Shown piece after piece: positions 10,839-21,480 of a DNA stretch of 64,000 nt. How positions within the stretch are numbered: the stretch's first letter is position 1; the number at the start of each line of letters is the position of its first letter. The notes under the pieces are model-generated. The model was given only the letters and a program-made list of their open reading frames with translations. It was not told the DNA's origin and ran no database searches. This stretch comes from Rhodosporidiobolus odoratus (lineage: Eukaryota > Basidiomycota > Microbotryomycetes > Sporidiobolales > Sporidiobolaceae), in the NCBI GenBank assembly GCA_034387635.1, contig JAOANU010000004.1, positions 1,548,072-1,612,071 on the forward strand, read 5' to 3'. The translations under genes and the position numbers were made by a program.

Positions 10839-11771
10839 TTGCCGTCGATCGCTCTCGCCTTCCTCCAGTTTCTGCTGCAGTGGTGCCCAGGACACGAAGA
10901 TATCGAGGGAAATGAGAGGGCGGATGAGCTGGCAAATAAAGGGGTTTGATGAGGAGCTCGAGGGAGGGAAGGAAGGGGGAAAGAGAGGCAAGGAGGAAAC
11001 GGAGAGGAAAGCGGGAGGGACGGTTGGTCAAGGTATTCAGGATGGGGAGGGAGGACAAAGAGAGCGAGAGTAGTGAGGAGGAGGGGGACGAGTGGACAAC
11101 AGGAAGGGAAAGGGAATCTTCGGTACAGTTGGCGAGGTGGAATCACTACCCGCCCCTGGTCCCCCCGCCCATCCCCGACCTCCCCCACCGCCTCCCCTTA
11201 TCGGTATCAGCCCTCCGTCAACTCCACGACGCCAGCATACAAGCTGAGTGGACGACGCAGTGGACAACCAAAACCAATGTCGGAGCTGGCCTTCGCCTCA
11301 TCGACCCCCGCCCCCCAGGCAAGGCATTCACCCGTCCCTTCCATCATCTTTCCCGTCGACATGCCACCCTTCTTTCCCGTCTACGCCTCGACTGTAACGA
11401 CTCGGGTGCGACAAAGCGCTTCTTGGCGGACGACGATCCGGACAGGCTGTATACATACTGCGGAAAGCTAGAGACAAGGGAGCACTTCCTATTGGAGTGT
11501 GAAGGGTATGAGGAACAGAGACAAGAGTCGAGGAAGGAGTTGAGGGTGAAGGTGCCGCCGGGCCTTGCTTTTCTGTTTCTCCCACACCATACTTTCCCCC
11601 TCCTTCGTTTCATTCACTCCTCCAATCGATTCCCCTCCCTTTTCTCTCGTGTAGTTGAACCCCCCAAGCCCGTGAAGACCCGTTAGTGGGCGCCCAGTCG
11701 ACATAGGACTTTGTAGGCCTGATACCGACTAGCTTAAACTTGGAATCAATCAATCAATCAATCAATCAATC
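10839..11771 (+). mobile_element. LINE B 3' end in unit 2, frameshifted
   Basis: Copy of the unit 1 element with an extra T (GGGGTTTGATGAGG, about 10945) and a nearby 2-base loss. The RNase H segment and the zinc-knuckle segment are therefore in altered register. (AATC)n tail at 11744-11771. Confidence 0.85.
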
Positions 11772-13397
11772 CCAACGCCTCGCTCAGATACAGCCTCGCA
11801 TATCGCTTACCCAAACAGGCTGCGCTAAACGCGACAGTAGTTGGTACTCGCACATGGCAAATCATCGTTCCTGCCTCCGCCTCTCCTGATAACCGCATCG
11901 TCACGATTCCTTTTCCAGCCTTCCTCGCCCTCACAGCTTCAGCGTCCTCAAACCACCACACCGGAGTGGAATTGCCGGGATCCTCCTCTCAGTCTCTGTC
12001 GCCGATGATGCCTCCACTCTCTGGGCGGGTCATACTTCGCTCACTTCGCATGGCCCCAAGCTCATCAGACCAGGCAAAAAGGTCGTCGAGCTCAAGCCGC
12101 TGCGTGACACAGCATCGACGTCGCACGATGAGCACGAGCCAGCGAGTGTGGCAATCAGCTGGGAGGCAGTTCTTCCGCAGGAGAAAGAGAAGGAAAAGAT
12201 CGAAATGGAGGAGCCGAAGGAGCCGACGGAGCAGGAGATCAGGGCGATATTGGAGGAAGAAACGAGGAAGTTGGAGATGGAGTGGAGGATAAATGTGGCA
12301 GAACGAGAAGAGGTGAGTCTTCTCGGTACTTGCGCCCGCGTTGATACCCGGCCTCTCCAACTTGGAACCCGACGTGGATCCCGAGGACACCGTCTCAGAA
12401 TACCGCTTCGCGCCACTTCCCCGCTACACGCACGTCGACTTTGTCCTAGTAGGCAAACCCGACAACGAGGGACCGCTCAACACCTTCCCCTTCTTTCCAG
12501 GGATATGAGAGATGCGAAGGCCGCCAATGCGGCGGTTGAGCATGAAGTGACGAGGGTGTTGGAGCCGTGGAATGTCGCTAACAAGGGAGTACCGCTGGAG
12601 GTTAGGATGTCAGGGGCGGATCTGAAGGAGTGGCGGGAGGAGGAGGGAGAATGGAGGCAGTTGAATTTGGTGGATCACGAGGGACTCAAGGCGCCAGATC
12701 TGGGCCGTGAGCGTCTCGCTTCTCGTCTTCGTTGGCAGACGAAGTCTCTCTGACTCTGTTGCGATCCGTAGGGGTATGGCGGGACTACCACGCCCTCACC
12801 GCCCTCTTCAAACACCTGAAATTATCACCTGCCGACCTACAGAAGCTCGAGGACGACGCCGTGACCACGGCCAAAGAGGCGAATGAGCACGAAGACGACC
12901 CCAGCGTGTTCACGGTACAAACTTACGGTGACCTGAATAGTACGGCAGTCGTGGCCCTGGAAGTGTTCGAGGTGAGGACGGGGGTATCAGCGCGGTTAGT
13001 ACAGAAGAGGTGTGCTTCGCTGCTGTTCCCGTTTTCCTCCGGGGCATACCACAAGATGCTGATATGTACCTTTTCCCGCCATCTAGGTACCTACAGGACC
13101 ACGACGTTGAGCCGCTCATCAACGAGTTTGCATCTCATTACACATTGCCCCATCTTTCTGTCATTGACCTTGACTCTCCCAGGTCCTCCCAGCTTGGGCC
13201 TTGTCACTTCTGTGGAGTCTATGTCTGTACCGTACATGGCGGTACGCCTTTTCCCCGCTTCTTTACCCCTTTGCGGCACCGAAGGCATTCCTTGTACCTG
13301 CAGACCCAGCACACGCTCATGCCGCTCACAATGTGCCGACTTACCGACCTGAACGGGCGCAGCGCTTACGTACTGGAGCTGTGTGTCCGCAATGTCA
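11772..13397 (+). pseudogene. Y fragment in unit 2
   Basis: Near-identical to unit 1 but one C shorter at about 12932, which joins two segments that are separate in unit 1 into one frame (about 12732-13352). Confidence 0.4.
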
Positions 13398-13715
13398 AGG
13401 CCTTTCTTCCAGCAGTCCTCTCGTACATCAACGCGACTGATCGCTTCCCGCTGCTTTATGCCACTGTGATGGGAGAACGGCGGCGGTGCAGCGGAGCGGT
13501 GAATGGTGGAGGAGAACGGCTGAGGTGCAGCGAAGCGGTGAGTTAGTGATGGATTTGGTTCTTCCTCCTCCTTTCTTCCTCTCGCTTCTTTGTCCTCCAC
13601 TCTCTTTCGGTGTTGTCCTCTCTGCCTTGTTTTCGCTTCCCCCATCTCTTGTAGTCTACATGGGCCACTGGCCTGACACAGACTAACTTGGAATAAAACA
13701 AACAAACAAACAAAC
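13398..13715 (+). mobile_element. Truncated LINE A 3' end closing unit 2
   Basis: Same as the unit 1 fragment with one extra G near 13470 and a 3-bp loss before the (AAAC)n tail (13694-13715). Confidence 0.85.
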
Positions 13716-14181
13716 TTGCTGCCTTCGTCAGCTCCTTGCCTGAATGACGACCTGCGTGTACTGCACAGGCTCAGCTCCTTCGTCCGCCTATTCCCACCAC
13801 CCCCTTTCCCCAGTCACTGTCTTGGGGTGGATCGGTGCTGGCAGTACTCAGTAGGCTTTGAGCGGTCTCCAGCAGCCGTTATAGGGAGCATGAGAAGTAT
13901 GAAAGCGGCCAAAAGCGAACGCTGCTCCTCTGCCTCATCCACCTCGCCGGACTGACGTCGAACGCTTGATGATGCGCTATGCGGGCAAAAGTCTTACACT
14001 CAGAAGAAGTCTGTCTCCCTACCACCGCAAGTGTGGCTTTGGCGGTGAGGTTTGAGCTTTTCTCGCTCAGCGGGATCGAGTAAAGCCTGGAGACGGACAG
14101 AAGGTGCGGAGCTTGTTTTCCGCGCCACCCAGTCCTCTGAATACTGATGCTAGGACGGCTCACAGTTTGGGAGCCACCGTC

Positions 14182-14798
14182 ATGCCGTCCAGCATTGTCC
14201 TCTCTTCCGACACAGACGAAGAAGACCCTATCCACAGGGCACCCTCTCGCCCGTCTCTGCGGCCCCGGCAACCTCCTCCAGTCTATGCAGACTACGGCAA
14301 ACCCGAACCGCTCATCCTGGACTCTGATGAGGAAGAGGACAAAGCGCAAATTTACGATATGCTGCCAATTCCCCCTAATGAAGCTTCTCCCTCGACTTCA
14401 GATGCCGGATTTATCGAGCCTGATGTCAAGCCTATGGTGACGACCTGAGTTCGACTTTCCCTCAACGTCCCGGGGTCACGCAAGAGCGCGGCAAGCACAT
14501 CGGCACCAAGCAATAAGCCCTCGAGGTTAGCGAAAGCGGGCAAGGCCGCCACGTCGCAGGCTCAAGAACAGCAGAGGCAGAAGCAGGTACAGGCAAGGAG
14601 GGCGGAGAGGCAAGGAGTGGCAAGACCTGATAAGGAGATTGAGGCGGTTGCGGCAGCCGTCAACGAGAAGAGGAAAAGGAAGAAAACGGACGTGCCCTTG
14701 GACAACCTGTGCGTATTGCCTCTGAAGACCCACCAGCATGTCGTTGATTTGTCCAATTCGCAGCCAGTACCCAATGTCGATCAAGGTCTCGCTGGAAG
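14182..14798 (+). pseudogene. X fragment in unit 3
   Basis: Same content as in unit 2; the duplicated TGA of this unit lies upstream of the ATG. Confidence 0.4.
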
Positions 14799-14801
14799 AA
14801 C

Positions 14802-15735
14802 TTGCCGTCGATCGCTCTCGCCTTCCTCCAGTTTCTGCTGCAGTGGTGCCCAGGACACGAAGATATCGAGGGAAATGAGAGGGCGGATGAGCTGGCAAAT
14901 AAAGGGGTTGATGAGGAGCTCGAGAGGGAGGGAAGGAAGGGGGAAAGAGAGGCAAGGAGGAAACGGAGAGGAAAGCGGGAGGGACGGTTGGTCAAGGTAT
15001 TCAGGATGGGGAGGGAGGACAAAGAGAGCGAGAGTAGTGAGGAGGAGGGGGACGAGTGGACAACAGGAAGGGAAAGGGAATCTTCGGTACAGTTGGCGAG
15101 GTGGAATCACTACCCGCCCCTGGTCCCCCCGCCCATCCCCGACCTCCCCCACCGCCTCCCCTTATCGGTATCAGCCCTCCGTCAACTCCACGACGCCAGC
15201 ATACAAGCTGAGTGGACGACGCAGTGGACAACCAAAACCAATGTCGGAGCTGGCCTTCGCCTCATCGACCCCCGCCCCCCAGGCAAGGCATTCACCCGTC
15301 CCTTCCATCATCTTTCCCGTCGACATGCCACCCTTCTTTCCCGTCTACGCCTCGACTGTAACGACTCGGGTGCGACAAAGCGCTTCTTGGCGGACGACGA
15401 TCCGGACAGGCTGTATACATACTGCGGAAAGCTAGAGACAAGGGAGCACTTCCTATTGGAGTGTGAAGGGTATGAGGAACAGAGACAAGAGTCGAGGAAG
15501 GAGTTGAGGGTGAAGGTGCCGCCGGGCCTTGCTTTTCTGTTTCTCCCACACCATACTTTCCCCCTCCTTCGTTTCATTCACTCCTCCAATCGATTCCCCT
15601 CCCTTTTCTCTCGTGTAGTTGAACCCCCCAAGCCCGTGAAGACCCGTTAGTGGGCGCCCAGTCGACATAGGACTTTGTAGGCCTGATACCGACTAGCTTA
15701 AACTTGGAATCAATCAATCAATCAATCAATCAATC
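14802..15735 (+). mobile_element. LINE B 3' end in unit 3
   Basis: Open across the full fragment as in unit 1 (stop near 15650). (AATC)n tail at 15708-15735. Confidence 0.85.
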
Positions 15736-17361
15736 CCTACGCCTCGCTCAGATACAGCCTCGCATATCACTTACCCAAACAGGCTGCGCTAAACGCGACA
15801 GTAGTTGGTACTCGCACATGGCAAATCATCGTTCCTGCCTCCGCCTCTCCTGATAACCGCATCGTCACGATTCCTTTTCCAGCCTTCCTCGCCCTCACAG
15901 CTTCAGCGTCCTCAAACCACCACACCGGAGTGGAATTGCCGGGATCCTCCTCTCAGTCTCTGTCGCCGATGATGCCTCCACTCTCTGGGCGGGTCATACT
16001 TCGCTCACTTCGCATGGCCCCAAGCTCATCAGACCAGGCAAAAAGGTCGTCGAGCTCAAGCCGCTGCGTGACACAGCATCGACGTCGCACGATGAGCACG
16101 AGCCAGCGAGTGTGGCGATCAGCTGGGAGGCAGTTCTTCCGCAGGAGAAAGAGAAGGAAAAGATCGAAATGGAGGAGCCGAAGGAGCCGACGGAGCAGGA
16201 GATCAGGGCGATATTGGAGGAAGAAACGAGGAAGTTGGAGATGGAGTGGAGGATAAATGTGGCAGAACGAGAAGAGGTGAGTCTTCTCGGTACTTGCGCC
16301 CGCGTTGATACCCGGCCTCTCCAACTTGGAACCCGACGTGGATCCCGAGGACACCGTCTCAGAATACCGCTTCGCGCCACTTCCCCGCTACACGCACGTC
16401 GACTTTGTCCTAGTAGGCAAACCCGACAACGAGGGACCGCTCAACACCTTCCCCTTCTTTCCAGGGATATGAGAGATGCGAAGGCCGCCAATGCGGCGGT
16501 TGAGCATGAAGTGACGAGGGTGTTGGAGCCGTGGAATGTCGCTAACAAGGGAGTACCGCTGGAGGTTAGGATGTCAGGGGCGGATCTGAAGGAGTGGCGG
16601 GAGGAGGAGGGAGAATGGAGGCAGTTGAATTTGGTGGATCACGAGGGACTCAAGGCGCCAGATCTGGGCCGTGAGCGTCTCGCTTCTCGTCTTCGTTGGC
16701 AGACGAAGTCTCTCTGACTCTGTTGCGATCCGTAGGGGTATGGCGGGACTACCACGCCCTCACCGCCCTCTTCAAACACCTGAAATTATCACCTGCCGAC
16801 CTACAGAAGCTCGAGGACGACGCCGTGACCACGGCCAAAGAGGCGAATGAGCACGAAGACGACCCCAGCGTGTTCACGGTACAAACTTACGGTGACCTGA
16901 ATAGTACGGCAGTCGTGGCCCTGGAAGTGTTCGAGGTGAGGACGGGGGTATCAGCGCGGTTAGTACAGAAGAGGTGTGCTTCGCTGCTGTTCCCGTTTTC
17001 CTCCGGGGCATACCACAAGATGCTGATATGTACCTTTTCCCGCCATCTAGGTACCTACAGGACCACGACGTTGAGCCGCTCATCAACGAGTTTGCATCTC
17101 ATTACACATTGCCCCATCTTTCTGTCATTGACCTTGACTCTCCCAGGTCCTCCCAGCTTGGGCCTTGTCACTTCTGTGGAGTCTATGTCTGTACCGTACA
17201 TGGCGGTACGCCTTTTCCCCGCTTCTTTACCCCTTTGCGGCACCGAAGGCATTCCTTGTACCTGCAGACCCAGCACACGCTCATGCCACTCACAATGTGC
17301 CGACTTACCGACCTGAACGGGCGCAGCGCTTACGTACTGGAGCTGTGTGTCCGCAATGTCA
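15736..17361 (+). pseudogene. Y fragment in unit 3
   Basis: As in unit 2, with isolated substitutions (for example GTGGCGATC at about 16113 and CCACTCACA at about 17286). Confidence 0.4.
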
Positions 17362-17678
17362 AGGCCTTTCTTCCAGCAGTCCTCTCGTACATCAACGCGA
17401 CTGATCGCTTCCCGCTGCTTTATGCCACTGTGATGGAGAACGGCGGCGGTGCAGCGGAGCGGTGAATGGTGGAGGAGAACGGCTGAGGTGCAGCGAAGCG
17501 GTGAGTTAGTGATGGATTTGGTTCTTCCTCCTCCTTTCTTCCTCTCGCTTCTTTGTCCTCCACTCTCTTTCGGTGTTGTCCTCTCTGCCTTGTTTTCGCT
17601 TCCCCCATCTCTTGTAGTCTACATGGGCCACTGGCCTGACACAGACTAACTTGGAATAAAACAAACAAACAAACAAAC
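17362..17678 (+). mobile_element. Truncated LINE A 3' end closing unit 3
   Basis: Same fragment, carrying the 3-bp loss before the tail; (AAAC)n at about 17658-17678. Confidence 0.85.
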
Positions 17679-18141
17679 TTGCTGCCTTCGTCAGCTCCTT
17701 GCCTGAATGACGACCTGCGTGTACTGCACAGGCTCAGCTCCTTCGTCCGCCTATTCCCACCACCCCCTTTCCCCAGTCACTGTCTTGGGGTGGATCGGTG
17801 CTGGCAGTACTCAGTAGGCTTTGAGCGGTCTCCAGCAGCCGTTATAGGGAGCATGAGAAGTATGAAAGCGGCCAAAAGCGAACGCTGCTCCTCTGCCTCA
17901 TCCACCTCGCCGGACTGACGTCGAACGCTTGATGCGCTATGCGGGCAAAAGTCTTACACTCAGAAGAAGTCTGTCTCCCTACCACCGCAAGTGTGGCTTT
18001 GGCGGTGAGGTTTGAGCTTTTCTCGCTCAGCGGGATCGAGTAAAGCCTGGAGACGGACAGAAGGTGCGGAGCTTGTTTTCCGCTCCACCCAGTCCTCTGA
18101 ATACTGATGCTAGGACGGCTCACAGTTTGGGAGCCACCGTC

Positions 18142-18757
18142 ATGCCGTCCAGCATTGTCCTCTCTTCCGACACAGACGAAGAAGACCCTATCCACAGGGC
18201 ACCCTCTCGCCCGTCTCTGCGGCCCCGGCAACCTCCTCCAGTCTATGCAGACTACGGCAAACCCGAACCGCTCATCCTGGACTCTGATGAGGAAGAGGAC
18301 AAAGCGCAAATTTACGATATGCTGCCAATTCCCCCTAATGAAGCTTCTCCCTCGACTTCAGATGCCGGATTTATCGAGCCTGATGTCAAGCCTATGGTGA
18401 CGACCTGAGTTCGACTTTCCCTCAACGTCCCGGGGTCACGCAAGAGCGCGGCAAGCACTCGGCACCAAGCAATAAGCCCTCGAGGTTAGCGAAAGCGGGC
18501 AAGGCCGCCACGTCGCAGGCTCAAGAACAGCAGAGGCAGAAGCAGGTACAGGCAAGGAGGGCGGAGAGGCAAGGAGTGGCAAGACCTGATAAGGAGATTG
18601 AGGCGGTTGCGGCAGCCGTCAACGAGAAGAGGAAAAGGAAGAAAACGGACGTGCCCTTGGACAACCTGTGCGTATTGCCTCTGAAGACCCACCAGCATGT
18701 CGTTGATTTGTCCAATTCGCAGCCAGTACCCAATGTCGATCAAGGTCTCGCTGGAAG
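18142..18757 (+). pseudogene. X fragment in unit 4
   Basis: As in the other units, but one base is missing near 18458 (GCACTCGG against GCACATCGG), shifting the frame before the charged segment or lying in the putative intron. Confidence 0.4.
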
Positions 18758-18760
18758 AAC

Positions 18761-19490
18761 TTGCCGTCGATCGCTCTCGCCTTCCTCCAGTTTCTGCTGC
18801 AGTGGTGCCCAGGACACGAAGATATCGAGGGAAATGAGAGGGCGGATGAGCTGGCAAATAAAGGGGTTGATGAGGAGCTCGAGAGGGAGGGAAGGAAGGG
18901 GGAAAGAGAGGCAAGGAGGAAACGGAGAGGAAAGCGGGAGGGACGGTTGGTCAAGGTATTCAGGATGGGGAGGGAGGACAAAGAGAGCGAGAGTAGTGAG
19001 GAGGAGGGGGACGAGTGGACAACAGGAAGGGAAAGGGAATCTTCGGTACAGTTGGCGAGGTGGAGTCACTACCCGCCCCTGGTCCCCCCGCCCATCCCCG
19101 ACCTCCCCCACCGCCTCCCCTTATCGGTATCAGCCCTCCGTCAACTCCACGACGCCAGCATACAAGCTGAGTGGACGACGCAGTGGACAACCAAAACCAA
19201 TGTCGGAGCTGGCCTTCGCCTCATCGACCCCCGCCCCCCAGGCAAGGCATTCACCCGTCCCTTCCATCATCTTTCCCGTCGACATGCCACCCTTCTTTCC
19301 CGTCTACGCCTCGACTTTAACGACTTGGGTGCGACAAAGCGCTTCTTGGCGGACGACGATCCGGACAGGCTGTGTACATACTGAGGAAAGCTATAGACAA
19401 GGGAGCACTTCCTATTGGAGTGTCCCGGTCAACATAGGACTTAGTAGGCCTGATACCGACTAGCTTAAACTTGGAATCAATCAATCAATC
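18761..19490 (+). mobile_element. LINE B 3' end in unit 4, internally deleted
   Basis: Open from the RNase H end to a premature TGA at about 19382. It then loses about 194 bp, including most of the zinc-knuckle segment, before the shared 3' end and a shorter (AATC)n tail at 19475-19490. Confidence 0.85.
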
Positions 19491-20164
19491 AATTAGATTT
19501 GAAGCTTGAGCTAAGCGTCCTATCCTTCTGCTTGACCTGCACCTTCACTCCCGTCTTCCTCACACCTTGCTTCACTCTGACTAGTGGGCAGGACCTCGAT
19601 CCCTTAACCCTAGGCCTTTCCCCCTCTCCTTCAACTGGGTCCTGCTTGCGTCGTTCGCTGCAAAGCCCGCCTGGTAGCGGTCCGCTAGGTGAGCGTACGA
19701 GTTCACCAGCGCTCGCGAGGGAGGGATAGGGAAGAATTGAAGCACAACTGGAGGAAACGGAGGTGGAAGAGGGTTTTTTCGTGTCCGGGGTGTGCTGAGA
19801 GACACGTCGGAAGAGGGAGGTATAGGTAGACCGGCATGAGGGATGACTCGGCTCAGTGGAGCGTGTCAGGGAAGAGGGTTGTGAGGTGGCTGCGGACAAT
19901 GAGTGTCAGCAGGAAGAAAAAGGGAGAAATCACGGAGAACGGGTGGTGCAAACGGCTGGTCAGTGTAAGTAGACCACCCAGCTGAACCGTGCGCAACGAG
20001 AAGAGGGTGATTGACGGAGTGATACGTACCAGGATGGCAAGCTCTGCTGTCAGGTAGAGATCTCCTGGGAGGTGAAAGAGCCGGCCCCCAACTCCTCGTA
20101 CAGAGCGGCGTTGACGGTGTCCTCGAGCGTCTCGGAGGGCTGGAGAGCTGCACGCACCGTACAT
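19489..20164 (-). pseudogene. Minus-strand ORF pieces abutting the LINE B tail
   Basis: A 136-codon minus-strand frame (19899 to 19489) is rich in Ser, Pro and Lys. Its stop codon (TGA) is formed exactly at the junction with the (AATC)n tail. A second open piece (about 20164-20055; QPSETLEDTVNAALYEELGA) could be an upstream exon. No family is recognised. If coding, the gene lost its natural 3' end where the array ends. Confidence 0.25.
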
Positions 20165-20195
20165 GAGTGAGCGAGCGTCATCAGAAGGCTACAAA

Positions 20196-20337
20196 AAGAC
20201 AGGCTGCACCTTTTCCCCTTGTTTTTCCCCCTCCACCTCGACTTTATCCGCCCCTCGCCTGAGCCGAAGACAGGCTGCACCTTTTCCCCTTGTTTTTCCC
20301 CCTCCACCTCGACTTTATCCGCCCCTCGCCTGAGCCG
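20196..20337. repeat. 71-bp perfect tandem duplication
   Basis: AAGACAGGCTGCACC... at 20196-20266 is repeated exactly at 20267-20337. It is pyrimidine-rich with no convincing coding meaning. Confidence 0.95.
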
Positions 20338-20704
20338 TCCCCTCAGGCGTTCCTCCTTCCCCGCTTGACATGCGCGCCCTTTCCCGACAGCTTTGACCCA
20401 GCTACCGCAGAAGCTTGCGGCTACCGAGTCGTTGCAGCGCCGGGAGGCGGGAGAGACGCTAGAAAGAGCTTTGGGACCGCCAACTTGGGGAGGTTGAGAC
20501 CGAGTTGTATCGGGAGAGTAGCTATTGCGCAGTCTGTGTTGGTATAGAAGTAATCAGCCAAGTCAAGATAGAGTGCGAGACAAGATAGAGACCAATGTCT
20601 TTCGTTGATAATGCGCGCCGCATTTCATGCTAACACGACGGGCAACACCGATTCCTCCCGGCAATGAGGTGTCCAGGTCAGAGCTATTTCCTTGTTGAGT
20701 CCTC

Positions 20705-20842
20705 CTAGAGAGAGAGGAAGCTGATTCTGGCTGGGAAGGAGGGAGCTGCTTTCAGATCCGAGGTGAAAGCAAGCCAAGCAAGATCCTCATCGACTCTGAA
20801 CCATTTCCTCCTTGTCTCCAGCCACCTTCTGCTGAACCTCTT
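20705..20842 (+). repeat. Dispersed repeat, copy 1
   Basis: Around GATTCTGGCTGGGAAGG, CAGATCCGA, CTCTGAACCA and TCCAGCCACCTTCTGCTG the sequence matches 46325-46457 in the same orientation over about 130 bp with interspersed substitutions. No ORF, LTR ends or LINE tail are visible, so the class is unknown. Confidence 0.7.
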
Positions 20843-20913
20843 CCCCCCATGTCACTTTCAACTCGCGACATGCTAAGATTCTATACAGCTGATCACTGCA
20901 CATGGCTGGACAC

Positions 20914-20925
20914 GGGGGGGGGGGG
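20914..20925. repeat. Poly-G run (12 G)
   Basis: Uninterrupted homopolymer in the gene-poor stretch. Confidence 0.9.
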
Positions 20926-21212
20926 AATGCCTCAGAGTTGGCAAGGATTTTGGGCTGTCTCGCGTCCAAATCCAGTCCGGAACCAGCTTCCACTTTCTCA
21001 GCCAGAATCACTTTCCTCTGCTTACAGGAGGAAATGACAAGGAATTAGCCCTACCTCGGCTACCTCCGTGCTGGGAGGAATCAGCGTAGGCCGCTGTGTA
21101 AACAACGGGGCTATTTCGCCTAGCCCAGATCAAAAAGAATCTACCACCAGACTCCACCACCCTCGCCCGTCCCCAAACGACCTTCCGGGCATGCGTGCTC
21201 CACCTCCCCCAT

Positions 21213-21229
21213 CCCCCCCCCCCCCCCCC
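21213..21229. repeat. Poly-C run (17 C)
   Basis: Uninterrupted C tract following CACCTCCCCCAT. Confidence 0.9.
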
Positions 21230-21480
21230 GATGCACTCCCACATTCCGGCGCTGTCATGCCCCGTTAGCCCTTCTGCCCCTCCCACAAGCTGCTAACTCG
21301 GGTAGTGTTGGGGTTTGCATGGTGTCATCGACTGGTGGAGAAGAGTGAGGTGAAAGAAAAAAACGGATGGAGACAAGGAAAGAGAGGAATAGGAAAGCTG
21401 GAACCGTGGACGAGGTGAAGTTGGGGGAGCGGGACAGGGGTAGAGAGGAAGGAGGCAGGTTGAAGCAAATTGACTATGTG

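Larger units (their letters stand above)
9756..13715 (+). repeat. Array unit 2
   Basis: Complete unit of 3960 bp. Small indels near 10945-10965 put the LINE B RNase H segment out of the frame of the downstream zinc-knuckle segment. It also has an extra G at about 13470 in the LINE A fragment and a 3-bp deletion just before the AAAC tail (GACTAACTTGG, about 13681), shared with unit 3. Confidence 0.95.
13716..17678 (+). repeat. Array unit 3
   Basis: Complete unit of 3963 bp. Private differences include a duplicated TGA (TTGATGATGCGC, about 13968) and CCCTACGCC at about 15735. It shares the 3-bp deletion before the AAAC tail with unit 2. Confidence 0.95.
5792..19495 (+). repeat. Tandem array of a 3.96-kb composite unit, about 3.5 copies
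   Basis: The same sequence restarts at 5792, 9756, 13716 and 17679, giving periods of 3964, 3960 and 3963 bp. Copies differ by scattered single-base changes and a few 1-3 bp indels. Each unit is ordered X fragment, LINE B 3' end with (AATC)n tail, Y fragment, truncated LINE A 3' end with (AAAC)n tail. The last copy stops at the LINE B tail. All units are in the same direction. Confidence 0.97.
17679..19495 (+). repeat. Array unit 4, truncated
   Basis: Partial unit. It contains X and most of LINE B, then loses about 194 bp inside LINE B (junction near 19424, GGAGTGT directly followed by CCCGGTCAACATAGG) and ends at a shorter (AATC)n tail. There is no Y fragment or LINE A end after it. It carries more private substitutions in its last 150 bp than the other units, for example TAC TGA in place of TAC TGC at about 19380. 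Confidence 0.93.

Noticed and set aside
5792..19495. Regularly spaced repeats as a CRISPR-like or satellite array
   Set aside because: The unit is nearly 4 kb and contains LINE and gene fragments; there are no short repeats separated by unique spacers.
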